Source of the DNA: Actinomycetes bacterium
Lineage (GTDB): Bacteria; Actinomycetota; Actinomycetes; Actinomycetales; Cellulomonadaceae
Direction: 5' to 3'
DNA: 18,775 bases
Assembly: GCA_023425905.1 (NCBI GenBank)
Contig: JAFABT010000041.1
Location: 1 to 18,775 of the forward strand
Of this stretch, positions 6,666-12,895 are shown piece by piece. The notes under the pieces are model-generated. The model had not been told where the DNA came from and searched no databases. It saw only the letters and a list, made by a program, of their open reading frames with translations. Each line of letters starts with the position of its first letter. Position 1 is the stretch's first letter. Position numbers and translations under genes: made by a program.

Positions 6666-7573
6666 GCAACTGACGCTTCGGCGCTCGCCGGAGCGGTGTT
6701 CTGACGGTAGTAGGTGTCTTCCAGCTCAGCGGGCGGGATGAGCCCGATCTCGCCGTGCAGGCGTCGGTGGTTGAACCAGTCGATGTACTCCGCGACGGCG
6801 ATCTCGAGGTCGTCGATGCTCTTCCAGGGGCCCTTGTTGCGGATCAGCTCGGCCTTGAACAACGAGTTGAACGCCTCGGCCAGGGCGTTGTCGTAGCTGT
6901 CGCCTGTGGAGCCGACCGAGGCGACCGCCCCGGCCTCGGACAGGCGCTGGGTGTAGCGGATGGCGACGTACTGAACTCCTTTGTCGCTGTGATGCGTCAA
7001 CCCGGTCACGTCGTGGCCGGCGCGCTGGCGGGTCCAGATGCCCATCTCCAGGGCGTCCAGCGCGAGGTCGGTGCGAAGGCTCTTGGACAACTGCCAGCCG
7101 ACGACGCGCCGGGAGAACACATCGGTGACGAAGGCCGCGCAGACCCACCCAGAGAACGTCCTGATGTAGGTGATGTCAGCGACCCAGAGCTGGTCGGGCC
7201 CGCTCGCGGTGAAGTCCCGGTCGACCAGGTCCGGGCGGGTGTCCGGGCCAGTGCCAGGGATCGTGGTCCGCGGCCCCTTGGCCCTGGTGATCCCGCGCAG
7301 GCCCGCCGTGCGCATCAGCCGCTCGACGGTGCACCGCGCCACCGGATGGTCCAACCGCAGCATCTCGGCATGAACCTTCCTGGCACCGTAAACGCCGTAG
7401 TTGTCCGCGTGGACCTTGGCGATCACGCGCGTGGCCGCCGCGTCGCTGACGGACCTGGCCGACGGCGGCCGGGCCCGGTGGGCGTAGTAGCTGCTCGGGG
7501 CGACCTGCAGGTCCCTGCAGATCGGCTCGACCCCGAACTGGTCCTTGTGCTCGTCGATGAACTCGACGATCAC
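6653..7573 (-). CDS. IS3-family transposase OrfB (DDE integrase domain)
   Basis: Catalytic subunit of the insertion sequence. Working from the GTG at 7571-7573 it has 306 residues. An HTH_21-like region lies near the start, including LQVAPSSYYAHR. The rve integrase core carries the DDE triad: D in WVADITYIR, D in THHSDKGVQY and E in DSYDNALAEAFNSLFKAEL, followed by the WFNHRRLHGEIG motif of IS3 transposases. The GTG overlaps the orfA stop as GTGA. However, the frame is open upstream through the orfA 3' end, and the usual product in this family is an OrfAB fusion made by -1 frameshifting at the TTTCTTC near 7600-7606. The fusion would span 6653-7887. Coding appears intact. Confidence 0.9.
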   Translation of the reverse strand: MIVEFIDEHKDQFGVEPICRDLQVAPSSYYAHRARPPSARSVSDAAATRVIAKVHADNYGVYGARKVHAEMLRLDHPVARCTVERLMRTAGLRGITRAKGPRTTIPGTGPDTRPDLVDRDFTASGPDQLWVADITYIRTFSGWVCAAFVTDVFSRRVVGWQLSKSLRTDLALDALEMGIWTRQRAGHDVTGLTHHSDKGVQYVAIRYTQRLSEAGAVASVGSTGDSYDNALAEAFNSLFKAELIRNKGPWKSIDDLEIAVAEYIDWFNHRRLHGEIGLIPPAELEDTYYRQNTAPASAEASVASLY

Positions 7574-7887
7574 CTTGATGGGCGGTCGAGCTCCGCCGCG
7601 AAGAAAGCCGACGCGCTGCGCAAGATCGCATTGGACCGGCGAAGCTCCTTGACCTCGCGCTCGAGCTCGGCCAACCGGGCCGCGTCCAACGTCGTGGTCC
7701 CCGCCCGCTCGCCCGCATCGATCTCCGCCTGGCTGACCCACCCGCGCAACGTCTCGGGGTTGATCCCCAACTGCTCGCCGACCCGTTGCAGGGCCCCCGG
7801 CCGGGTCACCGGATCACGCCGCGCGTCGACCGCCATCCGGATCGCTCGCTCCCGAAGCTCCTCGGGGCACTTCCTCGGTGCTGCCAT
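7570..7887 (-). CDS. IS3-family transposase OrfA (HTH protein)
   Basis: 105 residues from the ATG at 7885-7887; an in-frame ATG three codons upstream (7896) is equally possible. It begins with the transposase_8-type helix-turn-helix (MAAPRKCPEELRERAIRMAV ... LGINPETLRGWV). It ends with a leucine-zipper-like coiled coil (LAELEREVKELRRSNAIL) and the ASAFFAAELDRP tail typical of actinobacterial IS3 OrfA. It binds the element ends and is joined to OrfB by frameshifting to give active transposase. On its own, OrfA typically inhibits transposition. The stop TGA overlaps the potential orfB GTG. Confidence 0.88.
   Translation of the reverse strand: MAAPRKCPEELRERAIRMAVDARRDPVTRPGALQRVGEQLGINPETLRGWVSQAEIDAGERAGTTTLDAARLAELEREVKELRRSNAILRSASAFFAAELDRPSR
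7600..7606 (-). other. Probable -1 frameshift site of IS3 orfA/orfB
   Basis: On the minus strand the heptamer TTTCTTC (complement of 7600-7606) occurs where the orfA reading SAFFAAE and the orfB reading GFLRGG overlap. A one-base slip back here joins the two frames. It is not the classical A-rich heptamer but fits the conserved place for high-GC IS3 elements. Confidence 0.45.
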
Positions 7888-7911
7888 AACTCTCATCCTC
7901 TCTGGAAATGA

Positions 7912-7939
7912 GAGCCTCCATCAGACCCGGGGCGAGACA
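7912..7939 (-). repeat. IS3 terminal inverted repeat (orfA end, IRL)
   Basis: Read on the minus strand this begins TGTCTCGCCCCGGGTC and matches the opposite end at 23 of 28 positions. It lies 24 bp upstream of the orfA ATG at 7887. Confidence 0.85.
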
Positions 7940-7950
7940 CACAGCCGCGC

Positions 7951-8148
7951 CCGCCCTGGGAACGCGGCACGAACGACAACACCAATGGCCTGATCCGCGA
8001 GTACCTACCCAAGGGCACCACGATCACCACCCACCCGCCTTACCTGACCTCGATCGCCTAAGAACTCAACGAACGACCCCGCGCCATTTTCGGATACCTG
8101 ACCCCACGCGAAGCCCTCGAAGGTCTCCTCGTTGCTTCCACGGATTGA
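7951..8148 (+). pseudogene. IS30-family transposase, 3' remnant with in-frame stop
   Basis: The frame starting near 7951 reads PPWERGTNDNTNGLIREYLP, then KGTTITT, the conserved end of the IS30 transposase core, and continues through ELNERPRAIFGYLTPREAL to a TGA at 8146-8148. A TAA at 8059-8061 interrupts it inside the LTSIA-ELNERP segment, where intact members read through. Everything upstream of the PWERGTN motif is missing; the sequence changes to the IS3 element 11 bp earlier. The missing part is not on the other side of the IS3 copy, so IS3 insertion was accompanied or followed by deletion. The fragment is on the plus strand, opposite to the IS3 genes, and cannot encode an active enzyme. 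Confidence 0.85.
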
Positions 8149-8162
8149 CACCGCCAACCACC

Positions 8163-8191
8163 TTGACGACTTCCGGGGAGGGGGGTAGCGT
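8163..8191 (+). promoter_or_regulatory. Strong promoter for the C39-like peptidase/lipoprotein operon
   Basis: TTGACG (8163-8168), exactly 17 bp, then TAGCGT (8186-8191) is a near-ideal vegetative promoter for an actinobacterium. The -35 box begins 15 bp after the IS30 remnant stop codon, so the end of that insertion sequence may supply part of it. Expected transcription start is near 8198, about 40 bases before the peptidase ATG. Confidence 0.6.
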
Positions 8192-8237
8192 GCCTCGAGT
8201 CGCAGTCGAACGGCTGCGCGCTATGACAGGGGGAAGT

Positions 8238-9179
8238 ATGAAAAAGCGTTCTATCACCATGTGCGGCGCACTGGCACTCTTCATGTTGCCGGGGAGCGGT
8301 GCATTCGCCAGTTCGAACGGAACCGGTGGTGATGTCTCGGACGGCCGGACGCCAAATAGCCAGCAGGCGATCGAGAAGTTGGCGCTGGCAGAGGCGTTTG
8401 TTGCCTCAGTGGACGCCATGCGAGGAGTCTCAACTGCGAGCAGCGCCTCCCGTGGTATTTCGCTCGAGAAATTGAGTTCAGCATACGTCGCAAAGTACGG
8501 GAAATCCTCCCTGCCGAGCGCGTTGGCCCAGTCGCCGGCTGTCGGGTCGGCTGCAACGATCTCGTCCAGTGCAATATCGTCGTTGCCGACCTCCGTGTAC
8601 CTGTCAAATTACTCCGCAGGTCAACAGACGGACTATTGGTGCGGCCCTGCCACCGGTCGGAACATCCTCAAGCACTATGGCAAGGCTAGCAAGATGAGTT
8701 CCGCCCACACGACGTCGTCCCAGAGGATTCTCGCATCGAAGAGTTATATGGAGACGGACGTGCCGGCCATGGAGAAGGCCACGTCCTTCGACAAGGGGCA
8801 GATGGAACGTGGTCTCAATAGGTGGCGTAACGGCGCTGGCACGGGGTTCTATGTTCGAGTGGCGCAGCCGACTCAGAGTCAACTCTATAATGCACACGTG
8901 ACTGCAGCGATGTCAGACGAATTGTTTGCTGTGTCGACAGTGGAGTTTCGAGGATCAAAGGCGAGGTACAATCGGCATCCAGTGAGCGGCGCCACGATCG
9001 GACACTGGATTACTGCATATGGATATTCTGATAGCGGACAGACTGTCCATTACGCAGACCCGGCTTGGAATGTCGACAAACTCGGCGATCGTTGGCAGGC
9101 GACGCCTCCCGCCAAGACGTTCAAGGCAAAGCTAAGCACGATGATCGGTTTCGTCGAGACGAACGGCTTTGTCTGGTGA
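8238..9179 (+). CDS. Secreted C39-like (papain-fold) cysteine peptidase
   Basis: 313 residues. A Sec signal peptide (KKR n-region, hydrophobic core to about residue 20, likely cut after AFA at 24) is followed by an S/A-rich segment to about residue 118. The C39-like domain of the PF13529 type comes next: oxyanion Q129, six residues before C135 in YWCGPAT; H256 in IGHWITAYGY; D274 in YADPA. The full catalytic set with papain spacing supports peptidase activity outside the cell; the substrate is unknown. The ATG at 8238 is preceded by AGGGGGAAG and sits about 40 bases below a strong promoter; the frame extends upstream only through the IS30 remnant. The gene is visibly AT-richer than its neighbours, suggesting recent transfer. 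Its stop overlaps the lipoprotein GTG as GTGA. It could alternatively be a non-bacteriocin amidohydrolase of the same fold. Confidence 0.75.
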   Translation: MKKRSITMCGALALFMLPGSGAFASSNGTGGDVSDGRTPNSQQAIEKLALAEAFVASVDAMRGVSTASSASRGISLEKLSSAYVAKYGKSSLPSALAQSPAVGSAATISSSAISSLPTSVYLSNYSAGQQTDYWCGPATGRNILKHYGKASKMSSAHTTSSQRILASKSYMETDVPAMEKATSFDKGQMERGLNRWRNGAGTGFYVRVAQPTQSQLYNAHVTAAMSDELFAVSTVEFRGSKARYNRHPVSGATIGHWITAYGYSDSGQTVHYADPAWNVDKLGDRWQATPPAKTFKAKLSTMIGFVETNGFVW

Positions 9180-10486
9180 CTCGATTCTATCCTGGTTTGG
9201 GGTACACCGCGATTGCGGTGTGCGTGCTCGCCGGTTGTACAGCGGGCGGGGGTACGGCGCCAGCGTCCGTACCCCCAAGCGGAGGCGGAGTCTCCGAGGC
9301 TCCGGCCGCCCAGCCGCAGGAAGTCGTACTTCCAACGGAGTCGCTCGCCGGTGCAGAGGAGGCCGGGGTGCTCGGTGCGGCGGTCGCATGGCCGGAGGGT
9401 GCAACGAACGCGCTGGGGCAGGGTCCGGATGGGTCGTTGCTGCTCACTTTCGGGCAGCGCCCTGCGAGTGACGACTGGGATGCGCCCTGGGGCACGGACA
9501 CGCTTGCCTTGTGGAAGCCAGGTGTGGACGTCGAGTGGCTTACGGAGCGTCCGAAGAAGTTCACGCCTGGTCCGGCGATCATCGGCGGGGCTGCTTCTGA
9601 GGACTGGGTCACGTGGATGGAGTCGGATGGTGAGAACTCCTTGGATTCCATGCCTTACGTCATTAAGTCACGTGCGAGGTCGGGCGGGAACGTGCACGTC
9701 ATCGGCCGATCGACTGAGGCCTGGCATGGCAACAATGTGCCACCGCCGGGTCTGGATCACCACCTCGTGGTCGTTGGCGACAGCGTGTATTGGGTGGATA
9801 CGGTCCCGTCTGGGGAAGAGGATGGCGATGAGGAGCTGCTGACGACTGGCATCTTCTCCGCACGCATGGACGGATCGGGCGAGCCATCGCTCGGGGTCTT
9901 CGCGGGGTGGCTGCCGGCGCGCGACGAGTGTCTGGGAGACGACGTGCTGGCTCTCAACTACCAGTTTATGGATCCGGACGTGAACAACCCGCTTCAGGTC
10001 AGGCGTCGTACGTTCGACGTGGAGGGCGCGCAAATATCCGACGATGCCGTTTGGTCCCAAGACCTCGCCGACCGGCAGCCGGAGAGCACCGCCGCATGCG
10101 GGTCCACTGTCGCGCTCGGATATGGGGAGCACCTAGCAGAGGGTGCGAGTGGGAGTCCGCAAGCGGAGGTCGTGATTCTCCACGCGGGAGTGTCTTACTC
10201 GTTCGTGTGGGAACCGGGTACCGGGTCTAGTCCGGTGAATCTGGCCGTGGGTCCAGATCTTGTGACCTTCTCGGCTTCGGGCGGAGACGACGACGGCGCG
10301 CGTTACGTCTTCGACCTCGCGACCGCGACATTGCACGAGATAGACGCCAACGATCCGAATCTCGCTTTCATGGAGGCCTCGCCGCACTATGTGCTGTGGG
10401 CCAAGAGCATCGAGGGTGGCGACCCGGCCAAGGGCACAGCCGATGTTTCGTACTACTCATCCGTCATCCCGGCAGCGCGAAGGTGA
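9176..10486 (+). CDS. Putative lipoprotein, beta-propeller-like, function unknown
   Basis: 436 residues from the GTG at 9176-9178, which overlaps the peptidase TGA (GTGA); there is no separate ribosome site, so translation is probably coupled. A short hydrophobic leader ends in the lipobox LAGC with C21 as the lipidated residue, then a G/A/P/S-rich linker to about residue 50. This predicts a protein anchored on the outer face of the membrane. The rest has recurring short strands ending in V-x-W or similar (EDWVTWMES, DSVYWVDT, HYVLWAKS), as in TolB/WD-type propellers, but no specific family is recognised. The frame is open back to 9065 inside the peptidase gene, but only the GTG gives a leader peptide directly. 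AT-richer than the flanking core genes. Pairing with the secreted peptidase suggests a shared extracellular role; that is inference. Confidence 0.65.
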   Translation: MTRFYPGLGYTAIAVCVLAGCTAGGGTAPASVPPSGGGVSEAPAAQPQEVVLPTESLAGAEEAGVLGAAVAWPEGATNALGQGPDGSLLLTFGQRPASDDWDAPWGTDTLALWKPGVDVEWLTERPKKFTPGPAIIGGAASEDWVTWMESDGENSLDSMPYVIKSRARSGGNVHVIGRSTEAWHGNNVPPPGLDHHLVVVGDSVYWVDTVPSGEEDGDEELLTTGIFSARMDGSGEPSLGVFAGWLPARDECLGDDVLALNYQFMDPDVNNPLQVRRRTFDVEGAQISDDAVWSQDLADRQPESTAACGSTVALGYGEHLAEGASGSPQAEVVILHAGVSYSFVWEPGTGSSPVNLAVGPDLVTFSASGGDDDGARYVFDLATATLHEIDANDPNLAFMEASPHYVLWAKSIEGGDPAKGTADVSYYSSVIPAARR

Positions 10487-10696
10487 CGGAAGTCTGAGCG
10501 TCGATGATGTATGGATGACGGACCGTAGGGCACGCAGACACATGGGCGAGACTGGGGCCCGGTGTCGATGCTGGCCTCGCACCTAAGGGTCACAGGAGTG
10601 TTCGGGGGGCGGCCGGGAGTCTCGGGCGGCTGGCCGATCGCGGTCGACGGGGTCAGGATCGACTGCTGACAGCGCCGCCCGTCACGTGTGCGACGT
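10487..10696. other. Intergenic region without recognised gene
   Basis: About 210 bp between the lipoprotein stop and the tRNA terminator. A weak GC stem, CGGCC paired with GGCCG around 10612-10640, is the only terminator candidate for the lipoprotein operon. No convincing ORF, promoter or repeat is seen. Base composition shifts back toward that of the core chromosome in its second half. Confidence 0.4.
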
Positions 10697-10730
10697 ACGA
10701 AGGCCCGGTCCTCATGGACCGGGCCTTCGT
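10697..10730 (-). terminator. tRNA-Arg terminator hairpin
   Basis: ACGAAGGCCCGGTCC (10697-10711) and its exact complement (10716-10730) form a perfect 15-pair stem with a TCAT loop. It begins eight bases past the CCA end of the tRNA on the minus strand. It may also stop transcription arriving from the lipoprotein operon on the plus strand. Confidence 0.7.
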
Positions 10731-10738
10731 CGTACTCG

Positions 10739-10814
10739 TGGTGCCCGCGATAGGACTCGAACCTACGACCTTCTGCTCCGGAGGCAGACGCTCTATCCGC
10801 TGAGCTACGCGGGC
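10739..10814 (-). tRNA. tRNA-Arg (anticodon CCG)
   Basis: The 76-base minus-strand sequence folds as a full cloverleaf. The acceptor GCCCGCG pairs with CGCGGGC, the D-arm region is GCTCAGCGGATAGAGC, and the anticodon stem TCTGC/GCAGA encloses the loop CTCCGGA with anticodon CCG. The T-arm is TAGGTTCGAGTCCTA, discriminator A, and CCA is encoded. It reads CGG arginine codons, frequent in this GC-rich genome. It borders the AT-richer accessory unit; tRNA genes are common integration sites, but no duplicated 3' end was seen. Confidence 0.97.
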
Positions 10815-10828
10815 GGGTGCTCGCCGGA

Positions 10829-10846
10829 CCCACCTCTACGGGTGGG
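10829..10846 (-). terminator. Short hairpin between the GntR gene and tRNA-Arg
   Basis: CCCACC and GGTGGG (10829-10834 and 10841-10846) pair around a six-base loop. It sits downstream of the GntR-family gene on the minus strand and 15 bp before the tRNA 5' end. It could end the regulator transcript or be part of the tRNA leader. Confidence 0.35.
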
Positions 10847-10864
10847 CACGTCGTGCGGGGCAAG

Positions 10865-10870
10865 ACATTA
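10865..10870 (-). promoter_or_regulatory. Possible -10 box of tRNA-Arg
   Basis: On the minus strand TAATGT lies about 50 bases upstream of the mature tRNA 5' end and fits TANNNT. No good -35 match is found at the proper distance, so this is only a candidate. Confidence 0.25.
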
Positions 10871-10887
10871 CCAGCCTGGTGTCGTCA

Positions 10888-11541
10888 CTAGTGCGACCGG
10901 AGCAGCTCGGCGAGGTAGAGGTCGACCTCGCGGGCGGCGTCGTCCGCACGGCCCTCGAGGATCGCGTCGATGAGCTCGTCGTGGGAGTGGTTCATGTGAA
11001 GTGCGGACTCGACGTTGAAGCGGATGTTGTCGCTCACCGCGCCCAGGAGGTTCTCGTAGAGGTTGACGAGCACCGCGTTGCCAGACGCGCGCGCGATGCC
11101 GACGTGGAGGTCGACGTCGGTCGTCACCATCGCCTCGGTGTCGGAGACCGCCCAGGCCGCGCGGCGGGCGCCGACGAGCCGCGCGAGCTCGTCCGCGTCG
11201 GCCGGGGTGTGTCGTCGGGCAGCAAGTCGCGCGGCCTCGACCTCGAGCGCGCGCCGGACCTCGAGGACGTCACGGCGGGAGGAGTCGGCGATCTGCCGGC
11301 CGAGCGACCGGGCGAGCTCGTTCGTGGCGAGCACGTACGTGCCTGAGCCCTGCCGGCGCTGGACGAGCCCCGCGTGGACGAGGGACTGCACCGCCTCACG
11401 CACCGTGTTGCGGCCGACGCCGAGCAGCTCGGCGAGCGCGGGCTCGGGCGGGATGCGGCTACCGACCGGCCACTCGCCCGAAGTGATCTTCGACCGCAGG
11501 GTGCCGACGGCGGAGTCGATCAGGCCGGTTCGTCGACTCAT
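10888..11541 (-). CDS. GntR-family transcriptional regulator, FadR/FCD type
   Basis: 217 residues. An N-terminal winged helix-turn-helix (residues 7-72; GSRIPPEPALAELLGVGRNTVREAVQSLVHAGLVQRRQGSGTYV) is the GntR DNA-binding signature. The C-terminal all-helical FCD domain (about 90-212) has likely metal/ligand positions D142 and H146 (TDVDLHVGIA) and H187 (NHSHDELIDAI). Such proteins repress catabolic or transport genes and release DNA on binding an organic acid; the ligand is unknown. The ATG at 11539-11541 is preceded by GGAGA about nine bases away; the frame continues far upstream on the minus strand but only as a shadow of the MFS gene. It is divergent from a CynX-type transporter with 87 bp between starts, so the transporter is the likely target along with itself. 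Confidence 0.92.
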   Translation of the reverse strand: MSRRTGLIDSAVGTLRSKITSGEWPVGSRIPPEPALAELLGVGRNTVREAVQSLVHAGLVQRRQGSGTYVLATNELARSLGRQIADSSRRDVLEVRRALEVEAARLAARRHTPADADELARLVGARRAAWAVSDTEAMVTTDVDLHVGIARASGNAVLVNLYENLLGAVSDNIRFNVESALHMNHSHDELIDAILEGRADDAAREVDLYLAELLRSH

Positions 11542-11562
11542 CGCAGATACTCTCCACACTCG

Positions 11563-11599
11563 GGCACGGCGAGCAGTCAACACTGCTCCGGGCCGTGCC
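11563..11599. promoter_or_regulatory. Nested inverted repeat, candidate operator for the GntR regulator
   Basis: GAGCAGTCAACACTGCTC (11571-11588) has perfect seven-base arms around CAAC. It is flanked by GGCACGGC (11563-11570) and its complement GCCGTGCC (11592-11599). Together the arms make a 15-pair structure with a three-base bulge. It lies centrally in the divergent regulator/transporter gap, where a FadR-type dimer would be expected to bind. Confidence 0.5.
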
Positions 11600-11628
11600 G
11601 CCACCCCCTCACCGGAATGGACCACGGT

Positions 11629-12888
11629 ATGGCTGACCAGCGACGTCCCGGATGGCGGGGTCGCGCGGTCGCCGTGGCAGGCATCGTCCTCGTCGCGCTC
11701 AACCTCCGCGTCGTCGTCGCTGCGGTCTCCCCGATCCTCGACGCGGTCCGGGTCGACGTCGCGCTCACGGACGCGCAGGCGGGGCTGCTGGGCTCGCTGC
11801 CCGTCCTCGCCTTCGCGCTGTCGGGCTCGCTCGCCCCCCTTGTCGCACGTCGGTTCGGCATGGAACCGACGATCGCCGCCGCGATGGCCCTGTCGGCCGT
11901 CGGGGAGGTGCTGCGCTCGTCGACGAGCGGGTCGACGACGGCATTCCTCGCGTGGACCGTCGTCGCGCTGCTCGGGATGGGCATCGGCAACGTCCTGCTG
12001 CCGCCGCTCGTCAAGCGCTACTTCCCGGACCACATCCCGCTCGTCACGCTCGCCTACACCGTCGCGATGTCCTTCTCCACCGCGTTGCCGCCCCTGCTCG
12101 CCGTGCCCGCCGCGGAGCGGTACGGCTGGCGGTGGGCTCTCGGGGCCTGGGCGATCATCGGCGTCGCCGCCGTCCTGCCCTGGGCCGTCATCATCGTGCG
12201 GTCGAGCGTCGTCCGGGCGCAGCTGCGGGCCGTGCTGGGCCGAGCGCCGCAGGACACCGCGGCGCTCGCCGGGCGGCACCGAGGCGGCGGCCGCGTGTGG
12301 AGGTCCTCCCTCGCCCGCGGCATGGCGGTGCTCTTCGGGCTCAACTCCCTCAACTCCTATGTCGTCTTCGCGTGGTTGCCCCAGCTGTACCTCGACGCCG
12401 GCCTCGCTCCTGCCGAGGCCGGCCAGCAGCTCGCGCTCTATGCGATCGTCGGCCTGCCCGCGGCGCTCGTCATGCCGCCGCTCGCCGCGCGCCTGCGCAA
12501 CCCGTACTTCCTCGTCGTCGTCTGCGTGACCGCGGCCGGGGCCGGGTACGCCGGCATGGCGTTCGCACCCGCGGCGACCCCGGCGCTGTGGACGCTGCTC
12601 GCGGGTCTCGGGCCCGCGACGTTCCCGCTCTTGCTCACGCTCGTCGGGCTGCGCTCGCGGACCTCCGCGGGGGCGATGGCGCTGTCCGGATTCATGCAGG
12701 GCGTCGGCTACGTGCTCGCTGCCGCGGGGCCGATCGTCGTGGGGCTGCTCTACGGCGGCGGCGCCGGTTGGGGCGTCATCATGGTGTTCCTCGCGGTGAC
12801 GCTCGCCGGGATGGCGGTCGCCGGGGTGTGGGCCTGCCGGCCGGTGCTCGTCGAGGACACGTGGCACCGGGGCGCCTCGCTAGGATGA
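11629..12888 (+). CDS. MFS transporter, CynX/NimT family
   Basis: 419 residues with about twelve predicted membrane helices. The first helix and loop show the CynX hallmark ALNLRVVVAAVSPILDAVR, and helix 2 begins GLLGSLPVLAFALSGSLAP with an ARRFG motif-A variant. Characterised relatives move cyanate or 2-nitroimidazole; most actinobacterial members have no known substrate. The ATG at 11629 is favoured, with GGA about seven bases before it; another in-frame ATG four codons upstream (11617) is possible. The divergent FadR-type regulator probably controls it, so the substrate may be a small organic acid or anion. It ends five bases before the argS start, so some read-through into argS is possible, although argS has its own -10 box. 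Confidence 0.87.
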   Translation: MADQRRPGWRGRAVAVAGIVLVALNLRVVVAAVSPILDAVRVDVALTDAQAGLLGSLPVLAFALSGSLAPLVARRFGMEPTIAAAMALSAVGEVLRSSTSGSTTAFLAWTVVALLGMGIGNVLLPPLVKRYFPDHIPLVTLAYTVAMSFSTALPPLLAVPAAERYGWRWALGAWAIIGVAAVLPWAVIIVRSSVVRAQLRAVLGRAPQDTAALAGRHRGGGRVWRSSLARGMAVLFGLNSLNSYVVFAWLPQLYLDAGLAPAEAGQQLALYAIVGLPAALVMPPLAARLRNPYFLVVVCVTAAGAGYAGMAFAPAATPALWTLLAGLGPATFPLLLTLVGLRSRTSAGAMALSGFMQGVGYVLAAAGPIVVGLLYGGGAGWGVIMVFLAVTLAGMAVAGVWACRPVLVEDTWHRGASLG

Positions 12889-12895
12889 CCCGGTG
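12881..12895 (+). promoter_or_regulatory. -10 box and leaderless GTG start of argS
   Basis: TAGGAT (12881-12886) is followed by six bases and the GTG at 12893. Spacing places the transcription start on the start codon, and no Shine-Dalgarno is present. The box overlaps the last codons of the MFS gene. No good -35 is visible. Confidence 0.45.

Larger units (their letters stand above)
6638..7939 (-). mobile_element. Complete IS3-family insertion sequence, 1302 bp
   Basis: The element starts with TGTCTCGCCCCGGG at 6638 and ends with its complement at 7939, giving the 5'-TG...CA-3' ends typical of IS3. The 28-bp terminal repeats agree at 23 positions. Inside are orfA and orfB in overlapping frames on the minus strand, and orfB stops within its terminal repeat. 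Both reading frames are intact, so the copy may be active. Bases flanking the ends (TGC before, CAC after) do not match, so no 3- or 4-bp target duplication is visible. It lies between the adhE upstream region and an IS30 transposase remnant. Any outward transcription across its 6638 end would reach adhE. Confidence 0.9.

Noticed and set aside
7908..8237. Longer N-terminal reading of the C39-like peptidase starting at 7908
   Set aside because: That part runs out of frame through the IS3 end and IS30 remnant, lies upstream of the promoter, and would hide the signal peptide beginning at 8238.
10739..10814. tRNA-Arg as an attachment site of an integrated island
   Set aside because: No second copy of the tRNA 3' end and no integrase gene is visible in the window; the idea remains untested.
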